Part shown: positions 26,460 through 36,307 of the stretch, piece by piece
Position numbering within the stretch: the stretch's first letter is position 1
Layout: every line of letters begins with the position of its first letter
DNA from: Candidatus Magnetominusculus dajiuhuensis
GTDB lineage: Bacteria; Nitrospirota; Thermodesulfovibrionia; Thermodesulfovibrionales; Magnetobacteriaceae
Assembly (NCBI GenBank): GCA_015233465.1
Contig: JADFXP010000010.1
Span: 32,886 to 96,885 of the forward strand
Length of the DNA: 64,000 nucleotides
Reading direction: 5' to 3'
The notes under the pieces: generated by a model
Told to the model about the DNA's origin: nothing
What the model saw: only the letters and a program-made list of their open reading frames with translations
Database searches by the model: none
Made by a program: the position numbers and the translations under genes

Positions 26460-27617
26460 ATGACTGAGTTGGATAATAAGTCAATGCCGCCATATGCAAA
26501 GACTTTAAAGATAATATTTAAGATAATGCCAACTATTTTGATTGTGTTGTTTATTTTAGTGATAATTGTGCTTGGCGGGCGAATAAAGTCAAAGGCAGCA
26601 ATCTTACAGGCTGAAAAACTAGCAGAGGCAAAACATGAAAATCCTGCCATTAATATAGTCGTTCAAAAAATAGTCGGCACCTCAATTAAAGATAAACTCA
26701 ATCTGCCAGGGACCATTATCCCATGGGAATCAGTGAAGATGATCTCTGAGGTGACAGGCAAGGTGGTAGAAATCAAGGTCAAAGAAGGCGATAGGGTAAA
26801 ACAAGGCGATCTCTTGGTTCAGATTGACCCTCGTGATTCTCAAAATAATCTTAATTCAGCAGATGCAGCATATGAACTTGCTCTAACATCTCAGGAAAGG
26901 GCTCAGAAATTATTTGATATGGAGCTAATGCCAAAGGCAGAACTAGACAGGGTAAATGCGCAGCTTAAAAACTCTAAGGCAGCCCTTGATACAGTCAAAC
27001 TACAGCTTAAAAAATGTGAAATACGAGCGCCAATTTCAGGTATTATCAACAGCATCCCTGCAAAGGTCGGCTTATATATGAATCCCTTTATGCCTATACC
27101 AGTTTTAGAACTCATAAATATTGATAAGGTAAAAATCAGTGTCGGCATACCAGAAGCTGATGTTGATTCAATCAGAGGGCTTGAGTATTTTGATGTAATA
27201 ATTGATGCGTTATCTGGCAGAAAGGTAAGGGCTAAAAAATACTTTCTCTCTCATCAGGTGGATACAATGGCTCGATTATACAATCTTGAACTTGTAGTAG
27301 ATAATCCGGGCGGCAATATCCTGCCTGGTATGTTTGCGCGCGTAGAGGTTGTAAAAAAGGCATTTTCAAATGCTGTATCTATCCCAATATATGCAGTGAT
27401 TTCCAAAGATCAACAAAAAACAGTATTTGTTGAACAAGATGGAAAGGCTCATCTTAGAATTATAGAAACAGGCGTGCTTGAAGGCTGGAGGATACAAGTT
27501 ACAAAGGGAATATCCGCAGGCGATAAGGTTATTGTAGTTGGACACAGAAGCGTTGGAGACGGTCAAAATGTCAAGGTTGTCCGTGAGGTAACGGATGCTA
27601 TGGAGCTTGTTAATTGA
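26460..27617 (+). CDS. RND efflux periplasmic adaptor (membrane fusion protein)
   Basis: Links the inner-membrane pump to an outer-membrane channel. One N-terminal membrane span (about residues 18-40) anchors it. Then come the lipoyl/barrel-sandwich halves (EVTGKVVEIKVKEGDRVKQG and CEIRAPISGIINSIPAKVG) around a short hairpin, and the beta-barrel and membrane-proximal domains (FVEQDGKAHLRIIETG). 385 residues is normal. GAGGAAGG precedes the ATG. It overlaps the pump gene by 4 bases. No TolC-like gene is present, so an outer-membrane partner must come from elsewhere. Confidence 0.92.
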   Translation: MTELDNKSMPPYAKTLKIIFKIMPTILIVLFILVIIVLGGRIKSKAAILQAEKLAEAKHENPAINIVVQKIVGTSIKDKLNLPGTIIPWESVKMISEVTGKVVEIKVKEGDRVKQGDLLVQIDPRDSQNNLNSADAAYELALTSQERAQKLFDMELMPKAELDRVNAQLKNSKAALDTVKLQLKKCEIRAPISGIINSIPAKVGLYMNPFMPIPVLELINIDKVKISVGIPEADVDSIRGLEYFDVIIDALSGRKVRAKKYFLSHQVDTMARLYNLELVVDNPGGNILPGMFARVEVVKKAFSNAVSIPIYAVISKDQQKTVFVEQDGKAHLRIIETGVLEGWRIQVTKGISAGDKVIVVGHRSVGDGQNVKVVREVTDAMELVN

Positions 27618-30600
27618 TTATCTCTGATCTATCTGTAAAACACAGTGTAAGCGTTGTAGTGCTTGCAATAATAATCATTATAGTCGGGATGTTTAGTTAT
27701 CATGCCCTGCCCAGAGAGGATGCGCCAAATATCACCATTCCTCATGTATTTGTCTCTACAGGATATAAAGGTGTTTCGCCGTCTGACATTGAGACATCCA
27801 TCACCATCCCAATAGAAAAAAAACTCAAAGGACTTGAGGGAGTAAAAAAGATTAAATCCGTCAGTTCTGAGGGTTTATCTTCTATAGACGTTGAATTTAC
27901 CACAAACGTCAAGATGGATGATGCTGTACGCAAGGTCAAAGACAAGGTGGATGAGGCAAAACCTGACCTCCCAACAGATCTTCAGCAAACTCCTGCTGTA
28001 TTTGAGGTAAATATCTCTGAGATGCCAATAGCTATATATTCATTAAGCGGTACATGCGGGCTTAATTGTTTAAAGGATATTGCAGATAAACTCAAGGATG
28101 ATATTGAGACTGTACCCGGCGTACTTGAGGTCACAGTTACAGGCGGAGTTGAACGCGAAATAAGAATAGAGCCCTTCCCTGAGAAACTCGCATATTACGG
28201 TATTCCAATATTATCACTTCAAAATACAATAAAAAGTGAAAATCAAAATACCTCTGGGGGCATTATACGTCTTGGAGACGGCAGATTTCAACTCAAGGTT
28301 CCGGGTGAATTTAAGACCCCTGATGAGATGTTGAATTTAGTAGTAGGCGAGCATAACGGGCAGTTAGTGTATCTAAGAGAGGTTGCGCAGGTTATAGATG
28401 GATATAAAGAACAGATGAGCCGCTCCAGACTTAATGGCAGAGATGCAATTAATATTACAGTCAAAAAACGTATAGGCGAAAATATTATCTTAATCTCTGA
28501 CCAGATAGATAACATATTTGATAAAAGAAAATCTACTTGGCCAATCGGCACTGAGGTTACTAAACTCATGGACAAGGCTAAGGGCATAAAGATGATGGTT
28601 GCAGACCTTGAAAATAATCTTTATACAGGTCTGATACTTGTCATTGGTATAGTATTTATCTTTATGGGACTTAGAAATGCAATACTTGTTAGCGTTGCAA
28701 TACCGTTTTCAATGTTAATTACATTTATTATCCTATATCTGCTTGGAATAACTCTAAACATGGTAGTGCTGTTTAGTCTAAGCCTTGTGCTTGGAATGCT
28801 TGTTGATGATGCAGTTGTTATAGTTGAAAATATCTATCGTTACACTGATCAAGGGGTAAATAAGATTGATGCAGCGATGCTTGCAACCTCAGAGGTCGCA
28901 TATCCAGTAATTGGCTCTACGCTTACAAATATTGTCGCATTTGCGCCTTTGATGTACTGGACAGGAATCGTTGGGGAGTTTATGAAATTTCTCCCAATAA
29001 CCCTGATTATCTCACTGAGCGCAAGTTTATTTGTAGCCCTTGTTATAAACCCTGTGTTTTCTTCTATATTTATGAAGACAAAAAAGGTTGCCGCAAATAA
29101 TAATCTTGCAGAAGATGTTAAGAAATTAGGAGAGCGTCCTGCCGAGATAAAAGGTTTTATGATGAAAGGATATATCGCTATATTAAAGACTGCACTTAAT
29201 CATAGAATTACATTACTAATTTGTTCATTTGCAATCTTGGTTATATGCTTTCAAATCTGGTTATATTTTGTAGGTCTTGAGCGGCCGGTAGAGTTCTTCC
29301 CAAAAACTGATCCAGAATCCTGTTATATTAATCTTAAAGTGCCAGTAGGGGCTGATATAGATTATATTGACGGTATATTAAAAAAGATTGAAGTCTCAAT
29401 AAATGATGTAAAACAAGTATTTAATAAAGATTCTGTTAACTTGACTCAAGAGTCTTATTTAAAATCCTTTACGCCTAAAAAACATATCCTAAAAAGCGGA
29501 TTAAAGGCTGCTGGACCAAGCGATCTTGAAAACATTGAATATATAGATGCAATGTCTCAGGTAAATCCAAGCGGCTTTTCTGCATTTGCTCAAAACTCTC
29601 CAAATAATGTTGCTGTTCAATTTATAGATATTGAGGAGCGCAAAACCCCTTCAGCTCAGACTATAGAAGATATGCGAAATCGTTTAAAGGATATTTCTGG
29701 GGCAAAATTAACCGTTGCTGAGGCGCAAAAAGGACCTCCAACTGGAGCTCCAATAAATATAGAAATTTCAGGAGATGAATTTAGCGTTATAGGCGAGATT
29801 GCTAAAAAAATAAAAGACATCCTCTCGCAAATGCCTCACGTCAAAGATATTGAGGACGATTTTGAAGAAGGTACGCCAACCGTGCAGGTACGGATAGACA
29901 GGCAAAAGGCTGCAATATTTGGACTTTCTACAAACGCAGTAGGCGCTGCTCTAAAGACTGGTTATAATGGACTCAATGTCTCAACATATTATGAATCAAA
30001 TAAGGATTATGATATTACAGTTCAGCTTGCAGACTCAAGCAGACGTATTACAGACATACTCAATGAATTAATGATTCCAACTCCAACTGGACAGATAATC
30101 CCTTTGACAACGATTGCTCAATTAGATTTCTCTGGCGGGATTGGAGACATTACGCGCATAAATAATGAGCGCGTAGTTACTGTTAAGGCTAATGTGGATG
30201 AGGCTAAAGTCACTGGTCCAATTATCAGAGAGCAGGCAGAAAAACTATTAAAGAACTTTCCTCTGCCGCCCGGATATAAAATCAAATTTACAGGAGAGGG
30301 AGAATCGCAGCAAGAATCGCAGGATTTCTTGCAAAAGGCATTTTTCATTGCGTTATTTTTGGTATTTTTAGTCATTGTCATAGAGTTTAATTCAATCGTG
30401 CAGCCATTTATTATTATGACATCAGTAATACTTTCATTTGGTGGAGTATTTATAGGACTTACAGTGATACATTCTCCTTTTGGGATAATAATGGCTGGTA
30501 TTGGAGTAATCTCGCTGGTTGGAGTAGTAGTTAAAAATGCCATTGTTTTGATAGATTATATAAATAAACTAAGAGAAAGGGGCATGGAGATGACAGAGGC

Positions 30601-30937
30601 GGTAATTGCTGGAGGGGCAACGCGGCTGCGTCCAGTTCTTTTGACTGCAATCACGGCGATATTAGGGCTTGTGCCGATGGTACTTGGTATTTCATATGAT
30701 TTTCATAAGATGGAGATTTCGTGGGTAAGTGAATCGTCTCAGATGTGGAGGACTATGGCGTCTGTAGTATCATTTGGTTTATTAATAGCAACATTTTTAA
30801 CCCTTGTAGTAGTGCCAGTCTTATATTCCTTGTTTATTTCAGGACATAGAAGATCTGTAGCAATGATTTCATATATAAAGAAGATCTATTGGCTGCCATA
30901 CGAGCGTATAACAGGCGATAAAAACCACGAAGATTAG
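27614..30937 (+). CDS. RND multidrug efflux permease
   Basis: Proton-driven inner-membrane exporter of the HAE1 type. The start is TTG at 27614, overlapping the adaptor stop as TTGA, which suits translational coupling. After the first span comes the porter region (EDAPNITIPHVFVSTGYKG), then the second membrane block with VLGMLVDDAVVIVENIYRY, where the two Asp are the proton relay. The second half repeats the layout, ending GVVVKNAIVLIDYIN and GATRLRPVLLTAITAILG. 1107 residues is slightly longer than AcrB (1049). The substrate cannot be told. A dispersed repeat follows the stop. Confidence 0.93.
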   Translation: MIISDLSVKHSVSVVVLAIIIIIVGMFSYHALPREDAPNITIPHVFVSTGYKGVSPSDIETSITIPIEKKLKGLEGVKKIKSVSSEGLSSIDVEFTTNVKMDDAVRKVKDKVDEAKPDLPTDLQQTPAVFEVNISEMPIAIYSLSGTCGLNCLKDIADKLKDDIETVPGVLEVTVTGGVEREIRIEPFPEKLAYYGIPILSLQNTIKSENQNTSGGIIRLGDGRFQLKVPGEFKTPDEMLNLVVGEHNGQLVYLREVAQVIDGYKEQMSRSRLNGRDAINITVKKRIGENIILISDQIDNIFDKRKSTWPIGTEVTKLMDKAKGIKMMVADLENNLYTGLILVIGIVFIFMGLRNAILVSVAIPFSMLITFIILYLLGITLNMVVLFSLSLVLGMLVDDAVVIVENIYRYTDQGVNKIDAAMLATSEVAYPVIGSTLTNIVAFAPLMYWTGIVGEFMKFLPITLIISLSASLFVALVINPVFSSIFMKTKKVAANNNLAEDVKKLGERPAEIKGFMMKGYIAILKTALNHRITLLICSFAILVICFQIWLYFVGLERPVEFFPKTDPESCYINLKVPVGADIDYIDGILKKIEVSINDVKQVFNKDSVNLTQESYLKSFTPKKHILKSGLKAAGPSDLENIEYIDAMSQVNPSGFSAFAQNSPNNVAVQFIDIEERKTPSAQTIEDMRNRLKDISGAKLTVAEAQKGPPTGAPINIEISGDEFSVIGEIAKKIKDILSQMPHVKDIEDDFEEGTPTVQVRIDRQKAAIFGLSTNAVGAALKTGYNGLNVSTYYESNKDYDITVQLADSSRRITDILNELMIPTPTGQIIPLTTIAQLDFSGGIGDITRINNERVVTVKANVDEAKVTGPIIREQAEKLLKNFPLPPGYKIKFTGEGESQQESQDFLQKAFFIALFLVFLVIVIEFNSIVQPFIIMTSVILSFGGVFIGLTVIHSPFGIIMAGIGVISLVGVVVKNAIVLIDYINKLRERGMEMTEAVIAGGATRLRPVLLTAITAILGLVPMVLGISYDFHKMEISWVSESSQMWRTMASVVSFGLLIATFLTLVVVPVLYSLFISGHRRSVAMISYIKKIYWLPYERITGDKNHED

Positions 30938-30945
30938 TTTTTTAT

Positions 30946-31008
30946 AATGGGTTCAAAGGGTCTAAGACCCTTTGCAGGATTTTTAAGGGCAGAGCCCTTA
31001 AAGGGTAC
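30946..31008. repeat. Dispersed hairpin repeat, copy 8 (after the RND operon)
   Basis: A half-length copy: AATGGGTTC, AAAGGGTCTAAGACCCTTT, GCAGGATTTTT, AAGGGCAGAGCCCTT. The first hairpin differs from copy 6 (AAAGGGACAAGTCCCTTT) by paired changes on both arms. It lies between convergent genes and could act as a two-way terminator. Confidence 0.8.
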
Positions 31009-31010
31009 CT

Positions 31011-31388
31011 TCAAACAATCTTCAAAACATCCTTAGCGATCTTTTTAATTTCTTCAGGTTTATAAGGTTTAGTAACATACATGTCTGCGCCAGCATCTAT
31101 TCCCATTTTCTTATCGGTTTCTTGGCCTTTAGCGCTTAGCATAATTATATAAATATTATTAAATTTTAATTCTTTTTTTGTAATACGACAGACCTCATAG
31201 CCATCTTTTTTAGGCATCATGATATCAAGAAAGATTAGATCTGGCATAGAGCTTTTTATAACCTCAAGGGCTTCATCGCCATTAGAGGCAAATAATAATT
31301 CAACGCCTTTTTTTGTCAACTCTTTAAGTGACCTCTGTAGAGATAACCTAATGTGAATTTCATCATCAACTATCAATATCTTGGACAT
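31011..31388 (-). CDS. Single-domain response regulator
   Basis: A 125-residue CheY-like receiver: ILIVDDEIHIRLSLQRSLKE carries the acid pair, LIFLDIMMPKKDGYEV the phospho-acceptor Asp, and MLSAKG and YVTKPYKPEE the Thr/Ser and Lys. No output domain. It is the last gene of a long minus-strand signalling operon and probably takes phosphate from one of the kinases upstream. Confidence 0.93.
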   Translation of the reverse strand: MSKILIVDDEIHIRLSLQRSLKELTKKGVELLFASNGDEALEVIKSSMPDLIFLDIMMPKKDGYEVCRITKKELKFNNIYIIMLSAKGQETDKKMGIDAGADMYVTKPYKPEEIKKIAKDVLKIV

Positions 31389-31419
31389 TCGCAGCTCCTA
31401 TGAAAGGGTTTAAAACCCC

Positions 31420-32757
31420 TTACTTTATGAAATTTTCTATATATAATTTATTAAACACTCTGACAATATCAGGATCAAACGATGAACCAGCGCCTTTTTT
31501 GATTTGCTCAGCAGCAGTGTCTGAAGAGACTGCATGTCTGCCCAATCCATGAACCATTATATCATATTCATTGGCAACTGCAATAATTCTAGCAATCAAT
31601 GGAATATTCTGGCCTGATAACTTATCTGGATACCCGGTACCATCATAGCGCTCATGATGCCACCTTACGCCCGGTTCAATATTTTCCTTAAATTGTTCCA
31701 TATTATCCATAAATTTTGATGAATTATAAGTATGAGCGGCTATAAGTTCTAATTCTTTAGCAGTCAACTCTGTTTCTTTTTTATTTAATAAAGCCTCATC
31801 TATTCCCAATTTCCCAATATCATGGACTAAGGCAGCAAGCCTTAAATCAATCACCTTATCTAAAGAAAGACCCATAGATATAGCTATCATGTGGCATGTC
31901 TGAGACACCCTCCTTGAATGCTCTGAGATGGTCTTTGACTTTGTCTTTAAGGTTTGAGTCAGGGTATTAGTGGTTGCATAAAGCATCTCAGTTAATTTTG
32001 AAAAAGTCCATGCGCTTTCTAAGGAATATGCAGTATGTATTGCTATAACAGAGAGTTGTTTGAGATTTTCAGCAGTATAATTCACAGATATAACAGAGCC
32101 TAAATAAATCACCCCTTGTATGTTGCCCCTTGATTTTAAGGGTACACACATCATAGATTTTACTGAAGAACTAGTCTTCCCAAACCTCTTATCACTTGCC
32201 GTATCATTAACGATCTGACCTGCCCCATTCAAATATACATGACCTATAATATTGTCAATACTCATAGAAACAACAGTTCCTTTTTCATATTCCTTGCCAA
32301 TAGATGCGGTTACTACAAGGGTTTTTCCATCCTTACTTTTGGTAAACATGCTGACATTATCTGCATTAAATAAATTCTTTATCTCTGAGAGAATATGAAC
32401 TGTAGCTTCATCTGTATTTAGAGTTGAATGCACAGTCTCATCCATGTCATATATAAAGTTCAATTCAGTGTATTTATCTAATATCTCTTCTGTAAGGGAA
32501 TCAATAGCCATATCTTTATTGATAAAATTAGTGATTATTATAGAGATTGTCTTTGCAAATCCTTTACCTCTTACTTGTCCAATGGTCTCCCCTTCTATTA
32601 TAATAGGATAACTTTCTAAAATTGACTCAGAACCCTTTATCAAATTGTTATTACTATCATAAACGCCGATTGAGTCAGTGCTTGACTTAATAAGATCATC
32701 AAGTATTCCTGAGATTTCATTTTCTGAGATATGCTCTTTCAAGTCTATTCCACTCAT
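31420..32757 (-). CDS. GAF/HD-GYP protein, probable cyclic-di-GMP phosphodiesterase
   Basis: Residues about 110-245 form a GAF sensor domain (EIKNLFNADNVSMFTK to SMMCVPLKSRGNIQGVIYLG). Residues 275-440 form an HD-GYP domain with His312-Asp313 (VHDIGKLGID), His341 (AAHTYNSS) and HHERYDGTGYPDKLSG (367-382). All signature residues are intact, so it should hydrolyse c-di-GMP. The N-terminal 100 residues are not recognised. It is 31 bases before the lone receiver gene, which may regulate it. Confidence 0.92.
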   Translation of the reverse strand: MSGIDLKEHISENEISGILDDLIKSSTDSIGVYDSNNNLIKGSESILESYPIIIEGETIGQVRGKGFAKTISIIITNFINKDMAIDSLTEEILDKYTELNFIYDMDETVHSTLNTDEATVHILSEIKNLFNADNVSMFTKSKDGKTLVVTASIGKEYEKGTVVSMSIDNIIGHVYLNGAGQIVNDTASDKRFGKTSSSVKSMMCVPLKSRGNIQGVIYLGSVISVNYTAENLKQLSVIAIHTAYSLESAWTFSKLTEMLYATTNTLTQTLKTKSKTISEHSRRVSQTCHMIAISMGLSLDKVIDLRLAALVHDIGKLGIDEALLNKKETELTAKELELIAAHTYNSSKFMDNMEQFKENIEPGVRWHHERYDGTGYPDKLSGQNIPLIARIIAVANEYDIMVHGLGRHAVSSDTAAEQIKKGAGSSFDPDIVRVFNKLYIENFIK

Positions 32758-32938
32758 TTTAACTCCTTGTTTGTTACCTTGAAATTATTTATAGATAAAT
32801 TTTAATATATTAACACTTTTAATATAAATAAATAAAAATAAAAGAGACATCTGCATTTCTTAAAGAAAAAAACTAGCAAATTTTACCATGCAGCAGTATA
32901 AAAAAATAGTTTAAGGGAAAGATAACAGAGCAGACATT

Positions 32939-34687
32939 TCATTTCATAGGAATTGTAAAACTAAATTTGCTTCCATTTTGACCGTCACTCTCAGCCCATA
33001 TTTTACCCTTATAATGAGTGACTATCTCTTTACAGATTGGCAAACCAAGACCAGTGCCTTTAGGTTTATCAACCAAGACATCGCCAACCTGTTGGAATTT
33101 TTCAAATATCTTCGACAGCATATCAGGAGGAATACCATGTCCAGTATCCTCTACCTCACATCTAAGGTTATTGCCAGCAATATTTAGTCTTATTGTAATG
33201 CCTCCAATCTCAGTAAATTTAATTGCATTTCCGACCAGATTGGTAATCAACTGAATAAATCTGCCCTTTTCTCCTAAAATATTAAAGGAAGCATCTTCTA
33301 TTTGAGATTCAAGTGATAAATTCTTCTTATTCAAAAGTTCTCTCATATTACTTATAACAATATTAATTATCTCAACGAAATTCACGTCCTCTTCCTTCCA
33401 ATTTAGAACTCCTGATTCAAGTTTTGTAAGATCAAGAAAATCATTTAACAGGTTGGTTAGCCTGTCACCCTCAATCTCCATTATTTTAAGGTCATTACGA
33501 ATCTCATTAATCTCTTCTGTTACCTCCTCATCCGGATGTTCCGCAAGTATTGGAAAAATCATATCTGTCAAACTCATCTTGATTGTCCCGCAAAACGCAA
33601 GTATACTTGTCAGCGGAGTTCTTAACTCATGGGCTACTGTGCTTAATATATCCGATTTTAATTTATTTGATTTTTCAGCAATATTTTTAGCGGATAATAA
33701 TTTTTTTTCTGCGAGAATATGCTCAAGAATTCCAGTTAAAATGCTGACAACTGTCTTTATAAAGTCTTCCTCAATGCTGTTGATTTTATATCCGCTCTCA
33801 ATAATCAAAGCCAAAACTCCATATGTATAAGAAGAAGTAGAGATTGGAATGATATAATGTATATGTTTACCAGTGGAAAAAACCTCATTTGAGCATAAAC
33901 AATCACACTCTACATATAATGGAGTATTAGTTTTAGCGGCACTTCCACAAAGGCATTGTCCTTGAGATAAAGTATGTTCAGATAAAGTATGTCCAGAAGA
34001 AGTATCACCGCTGAGACATTTAAATACCTCACTAGTAGAACAATTATCAAATTTAATAATATCACATCTATTCATTATTTCTTCAGGGTAATTTAGGGCA
34101 GACTTCATCATTAAAAGCTCAGGATCATCTTCTACAACAAAAATAGCAGCCTGCCTTGTCTTCAAAAGAAAAGGCGCATTTTGTAGTATTTCAAGTATAA
34201 CCTTAAGTTTGACCGTTAGGTCAGAATTTCCAATATTTACGCGTAGTATCTCCTGAACCAACTGCTGGAGTATATAGCTTGACTTATTTTTTTCCTCAAG
34301 TTCTTTGTTTTCAAGTATAAGAGAACGTCTTTTTATTGCCTTTTCTATCTCTAATTCAAGTACTGAAAACTCGACAAATGGTTTTTCAACATAACCAAAC
34401 GCCCCCTCCCTCATTGCCTCAATAGCAGAATCTACTCCTCCATGACCAGTAATAATGATAATTTCAATTAAAGGATGTTCCTTTTTAGTCCTTTTTAAAA
34501 TATCCATGCCGCTGACTTTGGGCATTCTTAGATCTGTAATAACAATATCCGGGTTGAGTTCATCTATCTTTTTTAAACCATCAGCCCCGTCATTAGCTAT
34601 AAAAATCTCAAAATCACTTCTCTCAAGCGCCTGCTTTATAAGTTGAGTGAGGGACACCTCATCATCTATTATCAAAATTTTTGTCAT
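32939..34687 (-). CDS. Receiver-sensor-histidine kinase (REC-GAF-like-HisKA-HATPase)
   Basis: N-terminal receiver with phospho-acceptor Asp52 (VITDLRMPKVSGMDI), followed by a 200-residue GAF-like region with several Cys (GQCLCGSAAKT, CDCLCSN) that could bind metal or sense redox. The HisKA box is STVAHELRTPLTSILAF near residue 350, and the HATPase domain has the N and G boxes (NLVGNAIKFTE, EDTGHGIP, GTGLGLPICK). No membrane span, so cytosolic. It overlaps the preceding kinase gene by 26 bases. The C-terminal half is closely related to the kinases at 43591 and 45196. Confidence 0.92.
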   Translation of the reverse strand: MTKILIIDDEVSLTQLIKQALERSDFEIFIANDGADGLKKIDELNPDIVITDLRMPKVSGMDILKRTKKEHPLIEIIIITGHGGVDSAIEAMREGAFGYVEKPFVEFSVLELEIEKAIKRRSLILENKELEEKNKSSYILQQLVQEILRVNIGNSDLTVKLKVILEILQNAPFLLKTRQAAIFVVEDDPELLMMKSALNYPEEIMNRCDIIKFDNCSTSEVFKCLSGDTSSGHTLSEHTLSQGQCLCGSAAKTNTPLYVECDCLCSNEVFSTGKHIHYIIPISTSSYTYGVLALIIESGYKINSIEEDFIKTVVSILTGILEHILAEKKLLSAKNIAEKSNKLKSDILSTVAHELRTPLTSILAFCGTIKMSLTDMIFPILAEHPDEEVTEEINEIRNDLKIMEIEGDRLTNLLNDFLDLTKLESGVLNWKEEDVNFVEIINIVISNMRELLNKKNLSLESQIEDASFNILGEKGRFIQLITNLVGNAIKFTEIGGITIRLNIAGNNLRCEVEDTGHGIPPDMLSKIFEKFQQVGDVLVDKPKGTGLGLPICKEIVTHYKGKIWAESDGQNGSKFSFTIPMK

Positions 34688-36305
34688 CTTTTTCTCCTGC
34701 CGGTAAAATAATCCTAAATATAGCGCCTATGCCCTCTTCAGATTCCACCTCAATTCTGCCTTTATGACTCTCAACTATACCATAACTTATTGAAAGCCCA
34801 AGTCCAGTTGACTTACCTATCTCTTTTGTTGTATAAAAGGGCTCAAATATCTTTGTCTGCTGTTCTTTAGACATACCTAATCCATTATCTAAGACTTGAA
34901 TAGATACCTCTTCTTTTTCAGAATTATATTTTGTGCTGATTTCAATTATCTTATCAAATGAACCAATCTGTTTTTCCTTTTCATCCATTGAATCCCTTGC
35001 ATTGTTTACAAGATTTATTATGACCTGCTCAATCTGATGAGGTTCAGCATATATCTTTTGCATTTCACTATCCAATTCAACCGAAACATCTATTCCATGA
35101 GATTTTAATTGACTGCCCAATAAACCAGTGAAGACAATCTTCACATAATCATTTATATTTACATGAGAGAAATTCAGACTCCCTTGTCTAGCAAATGTCC
35201 TGATGTGTTTTATAATAGTATCGATCCTTGTGCCAGAATCTTTAATTCCTAGCAGAGATTTTTTTACCTCTTCAATATTAATCTCAGAGATATCTCTTTC
35301 TAATCGTTTATTTATATTATGAACAGTAAGCAAAATTTCAGTTAGAGGTTGATTTATTTCATGCGCCAACCCTGCAGACATCTCTCCAAGCGTTACTAAT
35401 TTAGAGGTTTGAAAGAGCTGGGTCTGAGTTTTAGCCAATTCTTGTGTCCTCTCAGAAACCTTTCTCTCTAATTCAATATTTGATTTCGAAATAATATCCG
35501 CAGTAAGTTTAATCTCTCTGTCTTTATATTTAATCTGTCTCCTTAGATGAAGTGAATTAAACGCCTTTCGCACATAGATAAGAAGTTCTTGATAGTCAAT
35601 AGGTTTATAAATATTATAGAGTATCCCATCACTCAATGATTCCATAACAAATTTCTTATCGCTTAAGTCAGCTATCAAAATTCCCTCTACCTCATAAAAA
35701 GTATTACATGCCATTTTAAAAACATCAATACCGCTAATATCATCCAGACGAAAATCTGCTATAACTACATCTATCATATCATTAAAAAAAACCTTTGAGT
35801 TTCTATCCCAAACTGAATCAGATTTTACAATAAACCCCTTTTTCTTAAAGAAAAGCGTTAATTCATCCAGCAATACTATGTCAGGCTCTATGATTAAAAG
35901 AGTTTCTGTACGTTTACGATTAGACGCAGTTTCAATACTTTGTATAGCCCTGCCAATAACTATATATAATTGCTCAAAATTTATAGGTTTTTCTATATAG
36001 TCTAATATTCCATTTTTTAATGCCTTAACTGCAATATCCGTTGTACCATAACCAGTGATTATAATAATTACACAATTAGGACGTATTTCCTTAATCTTCA
36101 CCATCAGATCAAGACCGCTGCAGTCAGTAAGTTTCACGTCAACAATTGCAATATCAATCGCAACGTCTTTTACCAGAGCCAACGCAGATGTCCCATTATG
36201 CGAGCAATAAATATCATTAAATAAACTGCTCAGATACTCAGTCATTTGATTCAAAAACGTCTCACTGTCATCTATTATAAGTATTTTAAGGCTGCTTTTA
36301 TTCAT
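34662..36305 (-). CDS. Double-receiver histidine kinase (REC-REC-HisKA-HATPase)
   Basis: First receiver at residues 5-125 (LKILIIDDSETFLNQM, then DIAIVDVKLTDCSGLDLM). The second, at about 140-255, has lost part of the acid pair (LLIIEPDIVLLDEL) but keeps VVIADFRLDDISG. A coiled coil leads to HisKA (MSAGLAHEINQPLTEILLTV) and HATPase (NLVNNARDSMDEKEK, GLGLSISYGIV). Cytosolic. It lies two bases after the REC-PAS gene and overlaps the next kinase, so the operon is tightly packed. Confidence 0.92.
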   Translation of the reverse strand: MNKSSLKILIIDDSETFLNQMTEYLSSLFNDIYCSHNGTSALALVKDVAIDIAIVDVKLTDCSGLDLMVKIKEIRPNCVIIIITGYGTTDIAVKALKNGILDYIEKPINFEQLYIVIGRAIQSIETASNRKRTETLLIIEPDIVLLDELTLFFKKKGFIVKSDSVWDRNSKVFFNDMIDVVIADFRLDDISGIDVFKMACNTFYEVEGILIADLSDKKFVMESLSDGILYNIYKPIDYQELLIYVRKAFNSLHLRRQIKYKDREIKLTADIISKSNIELERKVSERTQELAKTQTQLFQTSKLVTLGEMSAGLAHEINQPLTEILLTVHNINKRLERDISEINIEEVKKSLLGIKDSGTRIDTIIKHIRTFARQGSLNFSHVNINDYVKIVFTGLLGSQLKSHGIDVSVELDSEMQKIYAEPHQIEQVIINLVNNARDSMDEKEKQIGSFDKIIEISTKYNSEKEEVSIQVLDNGLGMSKEQQTKIFEPFYTTKEIGKSTGLGLSISYGIVESHKGRIEVESEEGIGAIFRIILPAGEKDDKNFDNR

Positions 36306-36307
36306 AT

